Below are positions 37,901-49,546 of a stretch of 64,000 nt of DNA, piece after piece. A program made the position numbers and the translations under genes. The stretch lies in assembly GCA_014607495.2 (NCBI GenBank), contig CP053157.1:7936001-8000000 (forward strand), given 5' to 3'. This stretch comes from Carposina sasakii (lineage: Eukaryota; Arthropoda; Insecta; Lepidoptera; Carposinidae). The number at the start of each line of letters is the position of its first letter. Positions within the stretch are counted from its first letter, which is position 1. The notes under the pieces are model-generated. The model did no database searches, had not been told where the DNA came from, and worked only from the letters and a program-made list of their open reading frames with translations.

Positions 37901-39972
37901 TTGTTACGTAATAGAACGTGCATTGAACGATTAATCTAACGCTTTTTGTATATTAGTCTAAATAAAGTTCGATAGATAGGTACATATACTCGTATTATAG
38001 ATTTCATAAATGCATGTCACGATCAGGCTTGTTTATCGATGTTTTATAACCGAAAAGAAAATCAGTGTTGTAGGTATAGATTCTATCACCACAGAATATT
38101 TAATCGTCTCTACAAGTAGGTACACATAATAGCTAATAGGTTGGTAGGCTAAGAATATTACCTACTTTTATTTAGTAAGTTTATGTAAAAGAATGTGGGA
38201 TCCATTTCCACAATTTTTCATTTCGTTCTAGTGGTCGAGGTTTCATTATTTTTGTTTGATGTAACTTGATTTTTCATCCTATGCACGCACCTAAACACTT
38301 GACTTCATACATTGACGCAACATATATATAATACTAGTGGACGCCCGCGACTCCGTCCGCGACCTATAGAAAAAAAACAAAATGTCGAAAATATCTGAGA
38401 TAAAAACATTTTCCCGGAATAAAAAGTAGCCTATATGTTAAGTGGGATCTGTCAGAATATATTCCTGAAAATTGCATCGAAATCGGTCCAGCCGTTTCTG
38501 AGATTAGCGTGCACAAACATCGATCCGTTATAATTTTATTATATGTATAGATAGTTTATGGGTTTGTCGACTCTTACCGGATCCAATCTGGAGCCACAAT
38601 TTTTTTTCTGTAAATACTACATACAGGATGATTTTTGGTCGTCAACGTTCCCGAAAACTACGGAATCTCCTCATCATCACGATCATTTTTCTCCATAGAA
38701 GCATACCTGGGAAGTGTCTGGTTTCCAAAATATTAGGGTCCAAAGTTGAGTAAATAGACTGCGTTTTTCTGCATAAATGCACATTGACGCGTGTAGCATG
38801 ATTTTTTCACGAGAAATAATAATATATGTCCATGAAAAAACTAGCATAAACTCTGGACACTATAAATTTCACCCGATCAAGTAATAAATAAAAAAACAAA
38901 AAAATTTACATCTTTTCCCAGCATTTATTTTGTCATAAACTTACTTTGTTTGATGTATAGAGTGCGTACCCTTCGTTAAGGGTGACAACAAAAAATACCC
39001 TGTATAATTTTAGCTAAATTATCTATTCTATTTGTATTTACCATATTCATAGTCCTTGCTGCGATAAACGAAGGTAGCTTCGTCGGAATTGTTTCGTATG
39101 CGGTCCATGCGGCGCGTGAGGTTTTGTAGGTTCTCCTTTAGTTTCGGTGGTACAGATTGGTCCAATTCATTTATCGTGTATTCTAGCTGACCTAAAAGTC
39201 AAACAATTAATTCCTATAGTTTCAAGCACGCATTATTTTCCTAATGGATGATAACAATGGCTCCATAAAGATGTAATTAAATGTCTATTTTAGGGTGTTT
39301 AAACAATATAGTAGATCTCTATCATTAATAATCTATCTACAGAACGTTGTTCGTTGTAACATTTGGTAGTAGCAAGCTAATTTATGATATTAAATAAGTG
39401 CCTACGTCTTTATCACACCAATTTCACGAACCTCGAAAACAATCTTGATACTGCGGATGTACCTATATTATGGACTGCACTAAGCTGTAGGTATTACCAA
39501 AGACAATTATGTATTACATAAAATTGTTAGGTAATATAGCTTTTACATAAACGGATCTTCAATCCATCAATCTCTCCAATGTTTAATAAGAGATATGCGA
39601 ATATTATCGTCGTAAAACTTAGGTGCTAAACATGTCCCGTGTGCTACATATAGCGCAGTTGTTAAAATATTAACCTATTACTTGTATACCAAGATACCTT
39701 ATATAAGAAGACAAGAAATTATAATAATACAGAAATATGTATTATGGTAGTTAGTAAAAATAACATCTACCTCGGGCTATTCCCAAAGCTATAAAAAATT
39801 CGGGATCCTTCGACGGTTTTCTCTCGTAGTAGTCCAGTAACTTGTCCAATGTGATCGACAGCCGATATACTTTGGGCACATTATATATGAAGTCCTGGGT
39901 ATCGAAGTACGGATAAATGGCCACCACCGCACTCAATGTAACTAGCACCGGGGCGATATGTTTCAAAAACAT
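34918..39972 (-). CDS. C16orf89/UPF0764 (DUF4735)-family secreted protein, complete
   Basis: Minus-strand exons 39771-39972, 39042-39191, 37348-37500, 36716-37009, 36243-36412 and 34918-35064 join in phases 1, 1, 1, 1, 0 to 371 codons plus TAA. Residues 1-22 (hydrophobic core APVLVTLSAVVAIY) form a signal peptide. Family landmarks are ELTPECSAQLM, FYCALEGYGEFIKPRWMNKI followed by MSWQEPKGCY, and, in the last exon, GGTCNSLTSAMAMGSLVIYI. These match my memory of vertebrate C16orf89 and its insect homologues, secreted proteins of unknown biochemical function. The last exon is easy to miss: reading through the donor GAG|GTACAT gives an early stop, and the true frame of the exon differs from a longer overlapping open frame. 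Length fits the family. Intron 4 holds a SINE-like repeat and intron 1 or 2 a D2 repeat. Confidence 0.82.
35065..36242. other. Intron 5 of the C16orf89-like gene
   Basis: 1.2 kb of AT-rich intron (minus-strand gene). No repeat family or exon is recognised. Confidence 0.5.
36443..36665 (+). repeat. SINE-like repeat in intron 4 of the C16orf89-like gene
   Basis: GGCCGCCCGCGACTTCGTAC, then ATAAACCTTTCTCTTAATCA, GCATCAAAATCTGTTGCGTA, then ACAGACAGACAGCGGGATGA is a familiar lepidopteran short repeat. The intron is only 36413-36715, so the repeat fills most of it. Confidence 0.65.
38334..38552 (+). repeat. Dispersed repeat family E, intact copy
   Basis: CTAGTGGACGCCCGCGACTC, then AACAAAATGTCGAAAATATC, CCCGGAATAAAAAGTAGCC, TCGAAATCGGTCCAGCCGTT, ending near ATATGTATAGATAG. 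It serves as the uninterrupted reference for the split copy at 54299-54351 plus 58036-58325. Confidence 0.75.
38625..39005 (+). repeat. Dispersed repeat family D2, copy 2
   Basis: The left end ATACAGGATGATTTTTGGTC and right end AAAAAATACCCTGTAT are roughly inverted. The interior shares CTCCTCATCATCACGA and CCTGGGAAGTGTCTGGTTTC with 20320-20640. It lies in intron 2 of the C16orf89-like gene. Confidence 0.6.
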
Positions 39973-40092
39973 TTTTTAACTAACTGACCGATTTAACTTA
40001 GAAAACTAATAGGCATCGTAAAATCTAGACCAAGCCACACGGTGCCCCCTGATTGGTTTCAGTCAGAATTGCTCTGTTTACTAAACGTTTTT

Positions 40093-40380
40093 TCATACAA
40101 CATTAATTGATAGTTGTAAGAAAACTATTGCTAGTGAAAAACCCATTAAAATAAACACAAAGAAGAAACTAAGCGGATTTAACAAACTTTTTCTACTACT
40201 AGATATAACATTTTTAAGAAATGTTAATGAAGCATGAACCCATTGCGTTGGTTTTGATGATGCTGATTGTCTCTCAGTTGTCGGTTGCTTGGAAAGATTT
40301 AGTAGATATGGCATACCCAATTTAATGGCAGTTATATTTAGCTGTGTGAAATTAACCCAATTTCCCACGTATGTTTCTTA
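40093..40380 (-). CDS. Possible terminal exon of an unknown minus-strand gene, C-terminal membrane segment
   Basis: Read on the minus strand, an open frame follows an in-frame TAA and a weak CTAAG acceptor-like site at about 40378. It has a Ser/Thr-rich stretch (KQPTTERQSASSKPTQW), then a strongly hydrophobic end (SFFFVFILMGFSLAIVFLQL) and a TGA at 40093-40095. The composition looks coding, but there is no ATG at a sensible place and no partner exon was found. It lies 120 bp upstream of the C16orf89-like ATG, so it may instead be untranslated or promoter DNA. Confidence 0.25.
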
Positions 40381-41089
40381 GCTTTTATTTATTTTGGTTC
40401 ACGTAAGAGAAACGTGTAGAAATAATTGTATTGGTCGCTAGGCTGGCGATAAATATTAGGTGCTTAACCACAATAAACCTACTTTTAGGGGCTATATAGA
40501 TGGCCACGCTCTTACTTAGATACCTATGAAAGTTGTACACCTACAATGGTAGACAACATACAACTAATTGAACATTATTACCATATGGGGTACACACAAA
40601 GACTGGGTCTTCAGATCTCCATTTAGTTCATGCCATATACATATCTTTGTCAACTCGTCGTTTTCTAAATGATTGCTTAATTTTGATAGTCAATTGCTTG
40701 ATTTTCGATAAACTCTACCAAACAAACTCGGCTAGGTAAAAGTTGCAAGTCAATATTTGGATCTCTCTACCTACCAAATTAAATCCGATCTTATAGTTAG
40801 GTGCCTAATTTGTAATTTGTACCATTAATGCGCATAAGATACTGTCTACAGAGGGGCTGTCTGTGGCGCACTTTTGAAAGGGCGCGTCCACACTAAAGGC
40901 CCCAGAGTTCCGCTAACTTTGGCCGAGTTCACGCGCGCTTTGCCTTTCTACGCCAATTGTATACCACGGGATTTGTTTCATAGTATCTGTGATACGTTTT
41001 TTTTTTCATGGAATCTGTACCAAAACATGGCTGTGTCGCATCAGTGGTTTATTCCCCTACACTGGTCAGTCCCATCTATGATCTTTAAG

Positions 41090-41394
41090 TGATATATCAA
41101 ATGGGTACAATAACGTAAACCGCCATTGGAATAACTTTGGGCAGAGATGGACAAAGACAAATGAAGTTAATTATGAAAATAAAAAACATTATACTACGAA
41201 ACATAGTGCTCATGATTATACATATAAAAAGCCGGTGTTTAATGAAGATATAGAAGAACGTTACAATAGACCAGTTTATCGTGAAGATGTCGATGAACGT
41301 CTTAAAAAGCCGGTTCACCATGAATATATCGAAGATAGTTTTCAATATAAAGCACCGGAATATAAAAAGGAATCGGATTATACAAAATACAATG
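41090..41394 (+). CDS. Orphan internal exon coding a threefold Tyr/Lys/Glu-rich repeat
   Basis: An acceptor-like TTTAAG|T at 41084-41090 opens 101 codons without a stop, closing at a good donor, AATG|GTAAGA (41394/41395). The phases are 2 in and 1 out, so it would be an internal exon. The product is very polar and rich in Y, K, E, D, H and N. It contains three diverged units of about 16 residues: KKPVFNEDIEERY, NRPVYREDVDERL and KKPVHHEYIEDSF. Maintaining a polar repeat pattern in one frame of AT-rich DNA argues for real coding sequence. I found neither a start exon with signal peptide upstream nor a phase-1 acceptor exon downstream, and I recognise no family. It lies on the same strand as the yellow pair at 46-52 kb and opposite the C16orf89-like gene. 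Confidence 0.45.
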
Positions 41395-42007
41395 GTAAGA
41401 AATAAATGCTATTTCATAACGATCAGAGGGTTAGCTTAGCATAGGTTTTCTGTTAGGTTACCTAGATTTACTCGAGAGATAATTTTGTAGGTTCAGATTT
41501 ACTTATCTGTTTTATGAGCTGAAAACTCGTGACATGACAATATACAATGACAATGGGAATATTGATTCATGCAATGGCACCTCTATAGATATTGGAGCAA
41601 TATGGTAAAAGCCAGGTAATAGCACTTACCTACCTTGCATTAGATGCCTTTTGCGTGCTCTAAAAACTTTACTTAGTAATTGTACTTTTCAAAAAATCTG
41701 AAAAATGCATCTTCATGAAATAACTATAAAATAAATAGAAGTCGTGTAGAACTAAATAGTGGCAGTTAGTCTATATTATATATATTTAGGTACTATAGGT
41801 AGATTTACGTTTAGGTAAAAATACTCTACCAATTCTACTTACATTACATTTCAGAGAGTGCATGAAGGTAGGTAAACTGTTCATCGTTAGACATTCTTAC
41901 ATAATAAATTAGGAATAAAATGCCTAGGTGTTACTCAGTTTTCCTGAATCTATGAGTTGTTTTCGGCACATAGGAACTGCAACGCAAATTATTCTATTAC
42001 TTATAGG

Positions 42008-42645
42008 TAGTTTAAGTGCGAGTCGGACTCGCCCATAAAGGGTCCGTATGAAAGGTAAATTGCAGTTTACGATTTATGACGTATTAAAAAAACTACTTAA
42101 GGCATTAAGCTCGCCCTTGTACATGTGCTTTTTTGCTGTAGTACAATAAAGAATTTTATCTATCTATCTATCTACTTACTGGATCTCGTTCAAACCAATT
42201 TTCGTTGGAAGTTTGCATCATATATTTTATACCTACATCATTATATTTTTTTTAGTTTTATCATTCTCTTATTTTGGAAGTTAGGTACATGCGGGGGAGG
42301 GGACACATTTTACCACTTTGGAAGTGTCTCACGCGCAAACTATTCAGCTTAGAAAAAAAATGATATCAGAAACCTCAATATCATTTTTTGAAGACAAATC
42401 TATAGATACCTTATATTTGATTTTTAAAAAAATCGAATTTCAGTTCAAAGTATGGGGAACCCCCATAATTTATTGTTTTTTTTTTCTATTTTTGTGTGAA
42501 AATCTTACAGCGGTTTACAGAATACATCTACTTACCAATCGGAAAAAAGTGGCTGTGACATACGGACGGACAGACAGACAGACAGATATGATGAAACTAT
42601 AACGGTTCCGTTTTTTACCATTTGGCTACGGAACCCTAAAAATAA
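42008..42645 (+). repeat. Dispersed repeat family G, copy 2
   Basis: AAGTGCGAGTCGGACTCGCC begins it. It ends with a GGACGGACAGACAGACAG run, AACGGTTCCGTTTTTTACCA and GGCTACGGAACCCTAAAAA. A (TCTA)n stretch at 42159-42176, following ACAATAAAGAATTT, marks the tail of a further short insertion inside it. Confidence 0.65.
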
Positions 42646-42779
42646 GCATAATCTAAGTCTTTACAATAGATCAGTATGCGGAATAATACCCAACACACTT
42701 TCTGATTTACGTATTAGATTAAATGACGTGCTCACTATAGTGTTGTTATTGTTAATGATACCTAATTCTAGACTTCATA

Positions 42780-43106
42780 AATTGTTTGTTCTTTTAATAC
42801 CTCCTATTCTTTGTAACATCACGACCATTTTTTCATCAAAGTTACATTAATATTATCATTTTTTTTACATAAATCCATCTGAAATCGGTTAACAAACATT
42901 TTTTTTCAAAGATACCATGTCAAAATGTTATATAATAATATTAGTTTTGTAGGTACATTTGTTAACTTTGTTTGTAAAATTAAAGTATTTTTCATAATTT
43001 TTTTGTCGTTACCCAGAGTTGGTTCCATAGAAGAAAATGATAGTAACCTTACAAAGAATACGAGGTATTAAAAAAACATTGTTGTCTTTTTACACCCTGT
43101 GTATAT
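42780..43106. mobile_element. MITE-like element, family D, copy 2 (left end truncated)
   Basis: It shares ATACCTC(C/G)TATTCTTTGTAA, AAATCCATCTGAAATCGGTT, CAAAGATACCATGTCAAAATG and the right end GTCTTTTTACACCCTG with 30285-30676. The first 20-25 bp of the left terminus and a central piece are missing. Confidence 0.65.
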
Positions 43107-45038
43107 ATGTATATATATACCTGCGAGTGAGGTTTACAAGGAGCTAGATGACTATTTATTATATAATATAATCTGTTTGTGCTAACCCTAATTATTTTCT
43201 TAACTTTATAGTTTAGACGTCCGTCAATAGTAAAACAAAATGTTAAAATTATCCGGGATGGAATTAAAATGGGTTTAGTAGTTTTGGCGTGAAAGCGAGA
43301 CAGATAGACAGAGTTACTATCGCACTTATAAATATTAGTAAGGATTATTTTCTTAAGTAATAACCTTGTTAGTTAAGAAAATATTCCTTGTTCATATTAT
43401 AAATGCGAAATGCCTTTGTAAAATTAATAGTACCTAAAACGATTAGAAGAAAGAAATTTTAAATATCTAAAGGTACCTAACAAAATTAAAACGTAGAATT
43501 CTAAGAATTATCTACTATAGGTCTGCAGCTGCTCTACCTATATAATTCTCTTACCTGAAACCTGAAACCTATTTGGTTTCATAACTGTAACGTTAAATAA
43601 AAATCGTTGAATTGGCATTTTTGAAAATCGCTACGAAATCTCATATTGACATCAATGAAGTATACCTTCGAGTAATTGCAGTACGTATAACGTAGGTGTT
43701 CCCAGATTAACATACAACATAAACTATTATAGTAAGTTATGGCCCGTATAGTACTAAATGACTTTACCATACAAATCGGGATTGACCTTTTTTATCTCTG
43801 GTTAATCTTTTTTATAGAAATTTATGCTCATATCTAAATAACCTATGATAAAAATGTCGTATTAAAGTTAATAGTTCATAATCTAGGATATTTTGGTTAG
43901 TATAGAAAGCACCTATTCAATTTCTGGTATTGACCGGGATACGCGCCAGAGATTGACTAAATAGAAACTTATTTTGACAAAAAATCTGATAGGCTGGTCC
44001 ATCATGGTCTCGCTCTATGAAAATTAATTGGACATTCCGAGAAAGTATGGCACTGGTTGTAATTATCTCCAAATACTCTGTGGCGGTATTCAATGAACAA
44101 TAAACTTTTGCTGGGGCTTCCGTTTTTACGTAGCCATTACACGATTGTGTAACTATTGATTATTTAAAACTTCTGCGTTCTGCTGCGTGAAAAGCAATGT
44201 AATGTTGTATTGTCACTTTTGACCATCCGTTATTTTAAAATAGTAGGTTTGGCAATGGTTTGGCGTGTTAAGTAAACTCTATTATTTATGTAATATTATT
44301 ACACGTCGTAGTCTACATTCAGCTAGAGCTAGTTCGTTTGTTAGTCCAAACTAAACTGAACCAATCGATCAATGTATTGAATAATATTGTCTGCATTCTG
44401 ATCAATGAGAGTAGTATATTTGTATATTTTAATCTCGCATATTTTTATATTGTCTCATGCATTGTTCACTCGATGATATGACGAAGGCTATTTATTGTAT
44501 TTTTTAGTATCTACTGTGAAAACATCTCTAGTGGACATGTTTTAATAAACGTTTAAGCAGAGTCGCGTGCAGACGTTTGTGTTGTGTTGTTAGTTAGTTT
44601 CTTTAGCGGCCATATTTTTTTACATTTACAATGATTGTTAGTAAGTAATAAGGAAGTTGATTTACGTAGATAGCTGATCATATAATCCCAGCTCTGGGAT
44701 ATTATTTTAACTAGGTAGATTACTGTGTTTATAAAAGAAAGTCTATTGAACACTATGCGGTTATGCAATAGAAGCGTGCCTATTTTTCTGACGGTACACG
44801 CCACGGTGCAATATCTCTAGTCTCGTGCCCTTCAGCATATACCTACTTTACATAACATTTATGCTTTTTTACATCATATGTGGATTTTATTAAAATGCGG
44901 CGTGAAACATAGACAGTGCCTGCGTTTTCTTCAGACAAGGCCACTTAAGTACATAAAATACTAATAACTGATCCAGGAAAGAACTAGGCATTTTTCAGAT
45001 TTACATGCACAGATTTATTTTGATACATAATATGTTGT
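43107..45038. other. Intergenic, no gene seen
   Basis: AT-rich. A short repeat-like stretch at about 43200-43340 (GGGTTTAGTAGTTTTGGCGT, AGACAGATAGACAGAG) resembles the 3' half of a SINE-like family. No exon pairing with the orphan exon at 41090-41394 was found. Confidence 0.4.
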
Positions 45039-45278
45039 GAAAACGTATAATACTACAGCTGCTTCTCTTCCCGGGCATACTGTACAAGTCAGTAGAGGGA
45101 CAAGAGGGTCTTGGTGTTTTGTAGGCGATGGGATAACCACCTGTCACTACTAACCGAATCTCAACATTCTCAACTATACCCTCAAAATTAGTCAGAAGTG
45201 GCACCATGTGGTTCTATCGGCCCTTGGTGCTCTGCCTACCTACCTGGATAAAGGCGTGATTATATGTATGTATGTTGT
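45039..45278 (+). repeat. SINE-like repeat family B, copy 3 (5'-truncated)
   Basis: Starts at AACGTATAATACTACAGCTG and carries GGGTCTTGGTGTTTTGTAGG, GGCACCATGTGGTTCTATCG, CCCTTGGTGCTCTGCC and a TATATGTATGTATG tail. It is about 93% like the copy at 20863-21257 over this part, by eye. Confidence 0.75.
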
Positions 45279-46188
45279 GAACCCATAAAACTTACAGAAA
45301 CTGGAAGTCATACTTGCAAAAAAAAAAAGTGAAAATAGAAAATATGACCTAGTTATTTGACCTTAAAAACAAATGTTTCAATCTTACGGACAAGGTGTAA
45401 TTTCCATATGATTTCCAGATTTTCATTTCCCTGTCTGAGCCTAAGATAGAGTTACTTTCATATTATATTACTAACATCTAATAATACGTTTATGTAAATT
45501 TTAGATACTCAAAAGAAAAATACATTGGATTTCACAAGATTGTTTGGGTTCTAACTAAGTGTATTTAATAATATTTATTATTGAAACAATCTATACTACT
45601 ATCGTAACAATAATGCATTAGTCAAACATCATTTCCCAAACATCGCTCTTAGCACTAAAGAAAATTAAAGGTTAGCCTCACTATGCTCGGCGTGGAGCAT
45701 TTAATTTTTATGTTTTTTTAGGGTTTGGCAAACTTTGTCTTCTTAGAGCAGCTAGATCTAGCTGCATGAACTATTATGGATCTAAGAAGTATGTTTATGT
45801 TTAAAACATTTTTATAACTGGACATCAATGTGTTGCAAATTGCATTAAATTAATACTAATTGCTAATATCATCTCAGGACTACGGGCCAATTGACCCCAC
45901 CAAGTTTTTGTTATGATGCTACTACATCGTGTAACATAAATCTTTTATGTTAGCAAAAGGCTATGAATATACGAGTAGTCCTCCTAAAGAACCTATTCAC
46001 AAAATTTGAGACTCAAAATCACATTTTTATTTTTCCATATAGTATGGAATTTCAAAGTAACTTAGGAATACTCGTATTCATACAACCTTAAAAAATAGAT
46101 ATGTAGGTACCTAATAGCGAGTTACACATTTTGGGGATAGGTTATTTTATAGCATTTTGCTTATTAACATAAGCCTTTTGTTACACCA

Positions 46189-46196
46189 TATATAAA
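46189..46196 (+). promoter_or_regulatory. Candidate TATA box of yellow gene 3
   Basis: TATATAAA lies about 100 bp before the in-frame ATG at 46289, with a TCAG-like initiator at about 46221. It is compatible only with the model in which translation starts inside the exon. It would be intronic in the model with an upstream mini-exon. Confidence 0.35.
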
Positions 46197-46250
46197 CCAT
46201 GCCATGCTCAAGTTTTATAATCAGCCTAAAATAAGTTTTAATTATTATAG

Positions 46251-48491
46251 ATCGCACGCGACTGTCCGGCGTAACACTATGGCTGACGATGCTGGGGCTA
46301 GCGCGTACGCAGTCAGTGCCGGCGGACGTCGACACGCCTCCCTTCAACACCCTTTACAAATGGAAACACATGGACTTCGAGTTCCTTTCGGCTAGACATC
46401 GCAGACAAGCCCTTAGCAGTGGGTAGGTCGTATTCTATGTTATGCTAGTTTGGTCTTGTAAAATAAGATTGATTTAACTCTACGTTAGGTTTATTTAGTA
46501 CTACGTATAGTCCATTTCTATGAAATAATTAAACTATAAGTAAACTTGATGGTTAAATTAAAGCTAACGAAATAAAGCAATCCCTCATTCTCTCTCATTA
46601 TATCTTTAGCACAAAATATATTTCAAAAGTACCTACATTAACCAAGTACTGATACGCTGTTCTAATACCATGCTATCTTCCAGTGCATTCATTCCGGCGA
46701 ACGTTCTCCCGCTGGGTGTAGAGGTGTGGGGCAACCGGGTGTGGGTGACATTGCCGAGCTGGCGGCGAGGGGTCCCGGCGACTCTGGCCACCGTGTCCAG
46801 AGCTGGTGGCCTACCATCCCCGGCTTTGAAGCCCTATCCTAACTGGACGTTCCATAAATCTTTTGGTACGTTTTTCACACACACACGACTGTTTCCGAAA
46901 TAGGGCAGCCAAAACTACAGGGACATAAAGGAGATCCCACCGCTACGTTTAGCATAGCGGGGATAGATGTTAATGATCAGTGACAAGTTGCTTACTTATC
47001 GCCTAAGAGAATACCTGAGTTCCTTAGTCGACTCTACTCACCAGGTACTCATTTTTGGTGCTAAAACTTGCTGTTCATTGACATTTTATTTTTAGTATCA
47101 ACAGCCGAAATGTAAGAGCAAATTTTTCAAATCACGTTAGTGTATTGACTATTTTATCAGGCGCTACTACTACAGGCGCAGTAGAAACTTTTCGATTCGA
47201 TACCTACTTCTATGTTAGATGTTGCCACAACAATGTTAACTAATTCGTAATTACTGTAAACTATATACATATAGGTAGATACATATACACACTGTGTTGC
47301 CGAAATGGGGTAGTCAAAACTGCAGAATCATAAAGGTAATTATATAGCCACGTTTAGCATAGCAGGGGTTCAGAGACGAATTGCTAGCTTATCGCCAGAG
47401 AGAATGCCCCAAATCCTAAGTGTATTCTTATGACATGCAAGGAAAGAGATGCAGCTGATGTATTCTCGTGAAGCCTCGTAATTCCCAGCATCACCACAAG
47501 TAAATTATATGAAATTCTATTATTTTCAATTTCAGAGAGGGATAGTAAAGACTGTTCCGGATTGACATCAGTTTTCAGAATGAACATTGACCAGTGCGGG
47601 AGGCTGTGGGTGTTGGATTCCGGACAAATAAACTCTCAAGACTCTCCACAACAGTTGTGCCCCCCGAGCTTGGTCGTCTTTGATGTCAGGACGGACAAAC
47701 TGGTGGCACGATATGAAATACCGGCCAAATATGTTCTTCAAGACTCTCTGTTCTCCAACCTGATTGTAGACACTCGTTTGCCAGACTGCTCGGATCTTCA
47801 CGTATACATAGCTGACACTTGGCGATTTGGACTGCTTGTTTTTCGTCAAATTGATAGTCTGTTTTGGCGGTTTTCCCACCCATTATTCTATCCAGACCCA
47901 TTGGCTTCCAACTACTCGCTACATGGCATCAACTTCCAATGGCCAGACGGCATATTCGGATTGGCTTTAACCCCTTATGTGGAATACGAAGATAGATTGC
48001 TGTACTTCCATTCAATGGCAAGTTACCGAGAGTTCTACGTCTCCACATCGATTTTGCAGCAACGTTTAAGAGTTAATGACAGCGCCAGCGAATTTTTCTT
48101 GGCGGGAGAAAGTAGAGGCCTTTTTGGACAGTCCTCGGCCTCCACAATCGACAGAAGAGGGATAATGTACTATGGCCTCGTAACCAGAGACAGTATTGGA
48201 TGCTGGGATACCAAAAAACCGTATCAAAAGCAGACAATGGGAGTTGTGGCGAAAAATGTCGAAACGTTGATATTTCCGAACGATGTGAAGGTGGACCACG
48301 ACAATCCGCAGAGTGTTTGGGTGATAACGAACCGGTTGCCGATGTTCCAGGCGGGACTCTTGGACATGGACGACTACAACTTCCGCATCTTGTACGCAGA
48401 CACGACCGAGGCGGTTCAGGGCACCGTGTGCGACCCCGCCGTGCCCGGACCTCCACCTTCTTCACCGATACATCGCGGATTGTTGCCATAA
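46251..48491 (+). CDS. Yellow-family protein, yellow-g/g2-like (yellow gene 3), 5' end unresolved
   Basis: Exons 46251-46422, 46684-46865 and 47536-48491 join in phases 2 and 1 and end at TAA. The mature part starts near LYKWKHMDFEFLSARHRRQA. It then shows GAFIPANVLPLGVEVWGNRV, SWRRGVPATLA, CSGLTSVFRMNIDQCGRLW, DLHVYIADTWRFGLLVF, NFQWPDGIFGLALTP, STIDRRGIMYYGLV, DSIGCWD, PNDVKVD and YNFRILY. The start is open. ATG 46289 gives 423 residues but a weak signal peptide and follows an out-of-frame ATG at 46279. A mini-exon ATG at 45776-45788 (donor GAA|GTATGT) spliced to 46251 gives 440 residues and a better hydrophobic core, GVTLWLTMLGLA. The family role is secretion; yellow-g genes are ovary/eggshell genes in flies and mosquitoes (established knowledge), and function here is inferred. 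Confidence 0.88.
46878..47050 (+). repeat. Family B head fragment in intron of yellow gene 3
   Basis: CACACGACTGTTTCCGAAAT, CAAAACTACAGGGACATAAA and TACGTTTAGCATAGC match the head of the copy at 20863. A second head fragment at about 47280-47412 lies in the same intron (46866-47535). Confidence 0.6.
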
Positions 48492-48499
48492 TTCTTCCT

Positions 48500-48505
48500 A
48501 ATAAA
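48500..48505 (+). terminator. Poly(A) signal of yellow gene 3
   Basis: AATAAA follows the TAA stop (48489-48491) by 8-9 nt, implying an unusually short 3' UTR. Confidence 0.6.
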
Positions 48506-49487
48506 TATTGATTGATCTTAACTATTCTTTCATTTAAATTATGATAACGTTCTTATAATAGGTACTTTTCTTTTCATATACTGGACGATGACATCATGTA
48601 AATAAACATAAAATAATTATTACATGTACGAAAAGTCATGGAAAATTTATGAGGATAAGATTTCTCAACTTTTTGAAATACCTGCTGCGGGTGGAGAGTA
48701 GCCACATTGGTACATCCAATATTGCAAGATTAAAAATAATTAGCGTATCTAATATGTATCTAAATATAGTCACTTTATTGAACAAATGCGAGTAAAATAA
48801 AAAATGTTTTAGATTGACCGACTCAATTGGAATTACAGGAATATAGTTATCAATCCGTAACATATACAGTTACAAAATAGTAATATTAGCCTTGTACAGG
48901 ACGGCATTACATCATGAATGATTACATCCTAGTATACAACTGAAGTAACCAAATATGCCTACTTGATCATATTTGTATGTTGTTGGATCAATATACTTAG
49001 TCGGTTATTGGATCAAAATAGTAAGTAAATTATCTATTTACTGATTAGGGCCAGAAAAGGGATTATTTTTACAGAACAAACAAATCAGATTAACAATAAA
49101 CACCTCCTTTGCGTCGTGTGGTCAGAGAAAAATAGGTTTTTGTAGAGTCAAACATCAAAATGTTATTATTCTCATCTCAATTTATCAGTAAAAAAAGCTT
49201 TGACGATAGCTAAACAAATGTTACCTGATTACAGGTTGTAGGAAACATCCTTGAATTACACATACATAACAGTCTATAAACTTTTGATTTATTAATAATG
49301 AAGTGTGAATGTGTATTTCCTGTCAAATGTCCCAAAGTTGTCCTCGATTACCGTGGAGCGAAAAGTCGGACCAACTTGTTTTGAACAGGATCCAATTAAT
49401 GCAACCTGCCTCTACCTCGGCGCACGATCACTGAACTCGTACAAGCATAGTAGTATAAGGTCTGTGAAGATACCGACGCGTTACAAT

Positions 49488-49495
49488 TATAAATA
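49488..49495 (+). promoter_or_regulatory. TATA box of yellow gene 4
   Basis: TATAAATA lies 52 nt before the start ATG at 49547. A transcription start about 25-30 nt downstream would give a 5' UTR of only about 25-30 nt. Confidence 0.6.
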
Positions 49496-49546
49496 AAGTG
49501 AATTAAAGTATTATTTTTTGTAATATTATTGTGATTAGAAAAAAAT

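Larger units (their letters stand above)
48492..49546. other. Spacer between the two tandem yellow-g-like genes
   Basis: About 1.05 kb. It begins with an AATAAA at 48500-48505, only 9 nt after the stop of the upstream gene, and ends with the TATA-box promoter of the downstream gene. Otherwise AT-rich with no repeat family recognised. Confidence 0.55.

Noticed and set aside
41097..41345. Minus-strand hydrophobic frame opposite the orphan exon
   Set aside because: Phe/Ile-rich antisense of a Lys/Glu/Asp-rich frame. The + strand shows an internal protein repeat and splice-compatible edges, so I preferred it.
48073..48489. Minus-strand 138-codon frame opposite yellow gene 3
   Set aside because: Antisense shadow; the + strand frame carries the full yellow-family signature.
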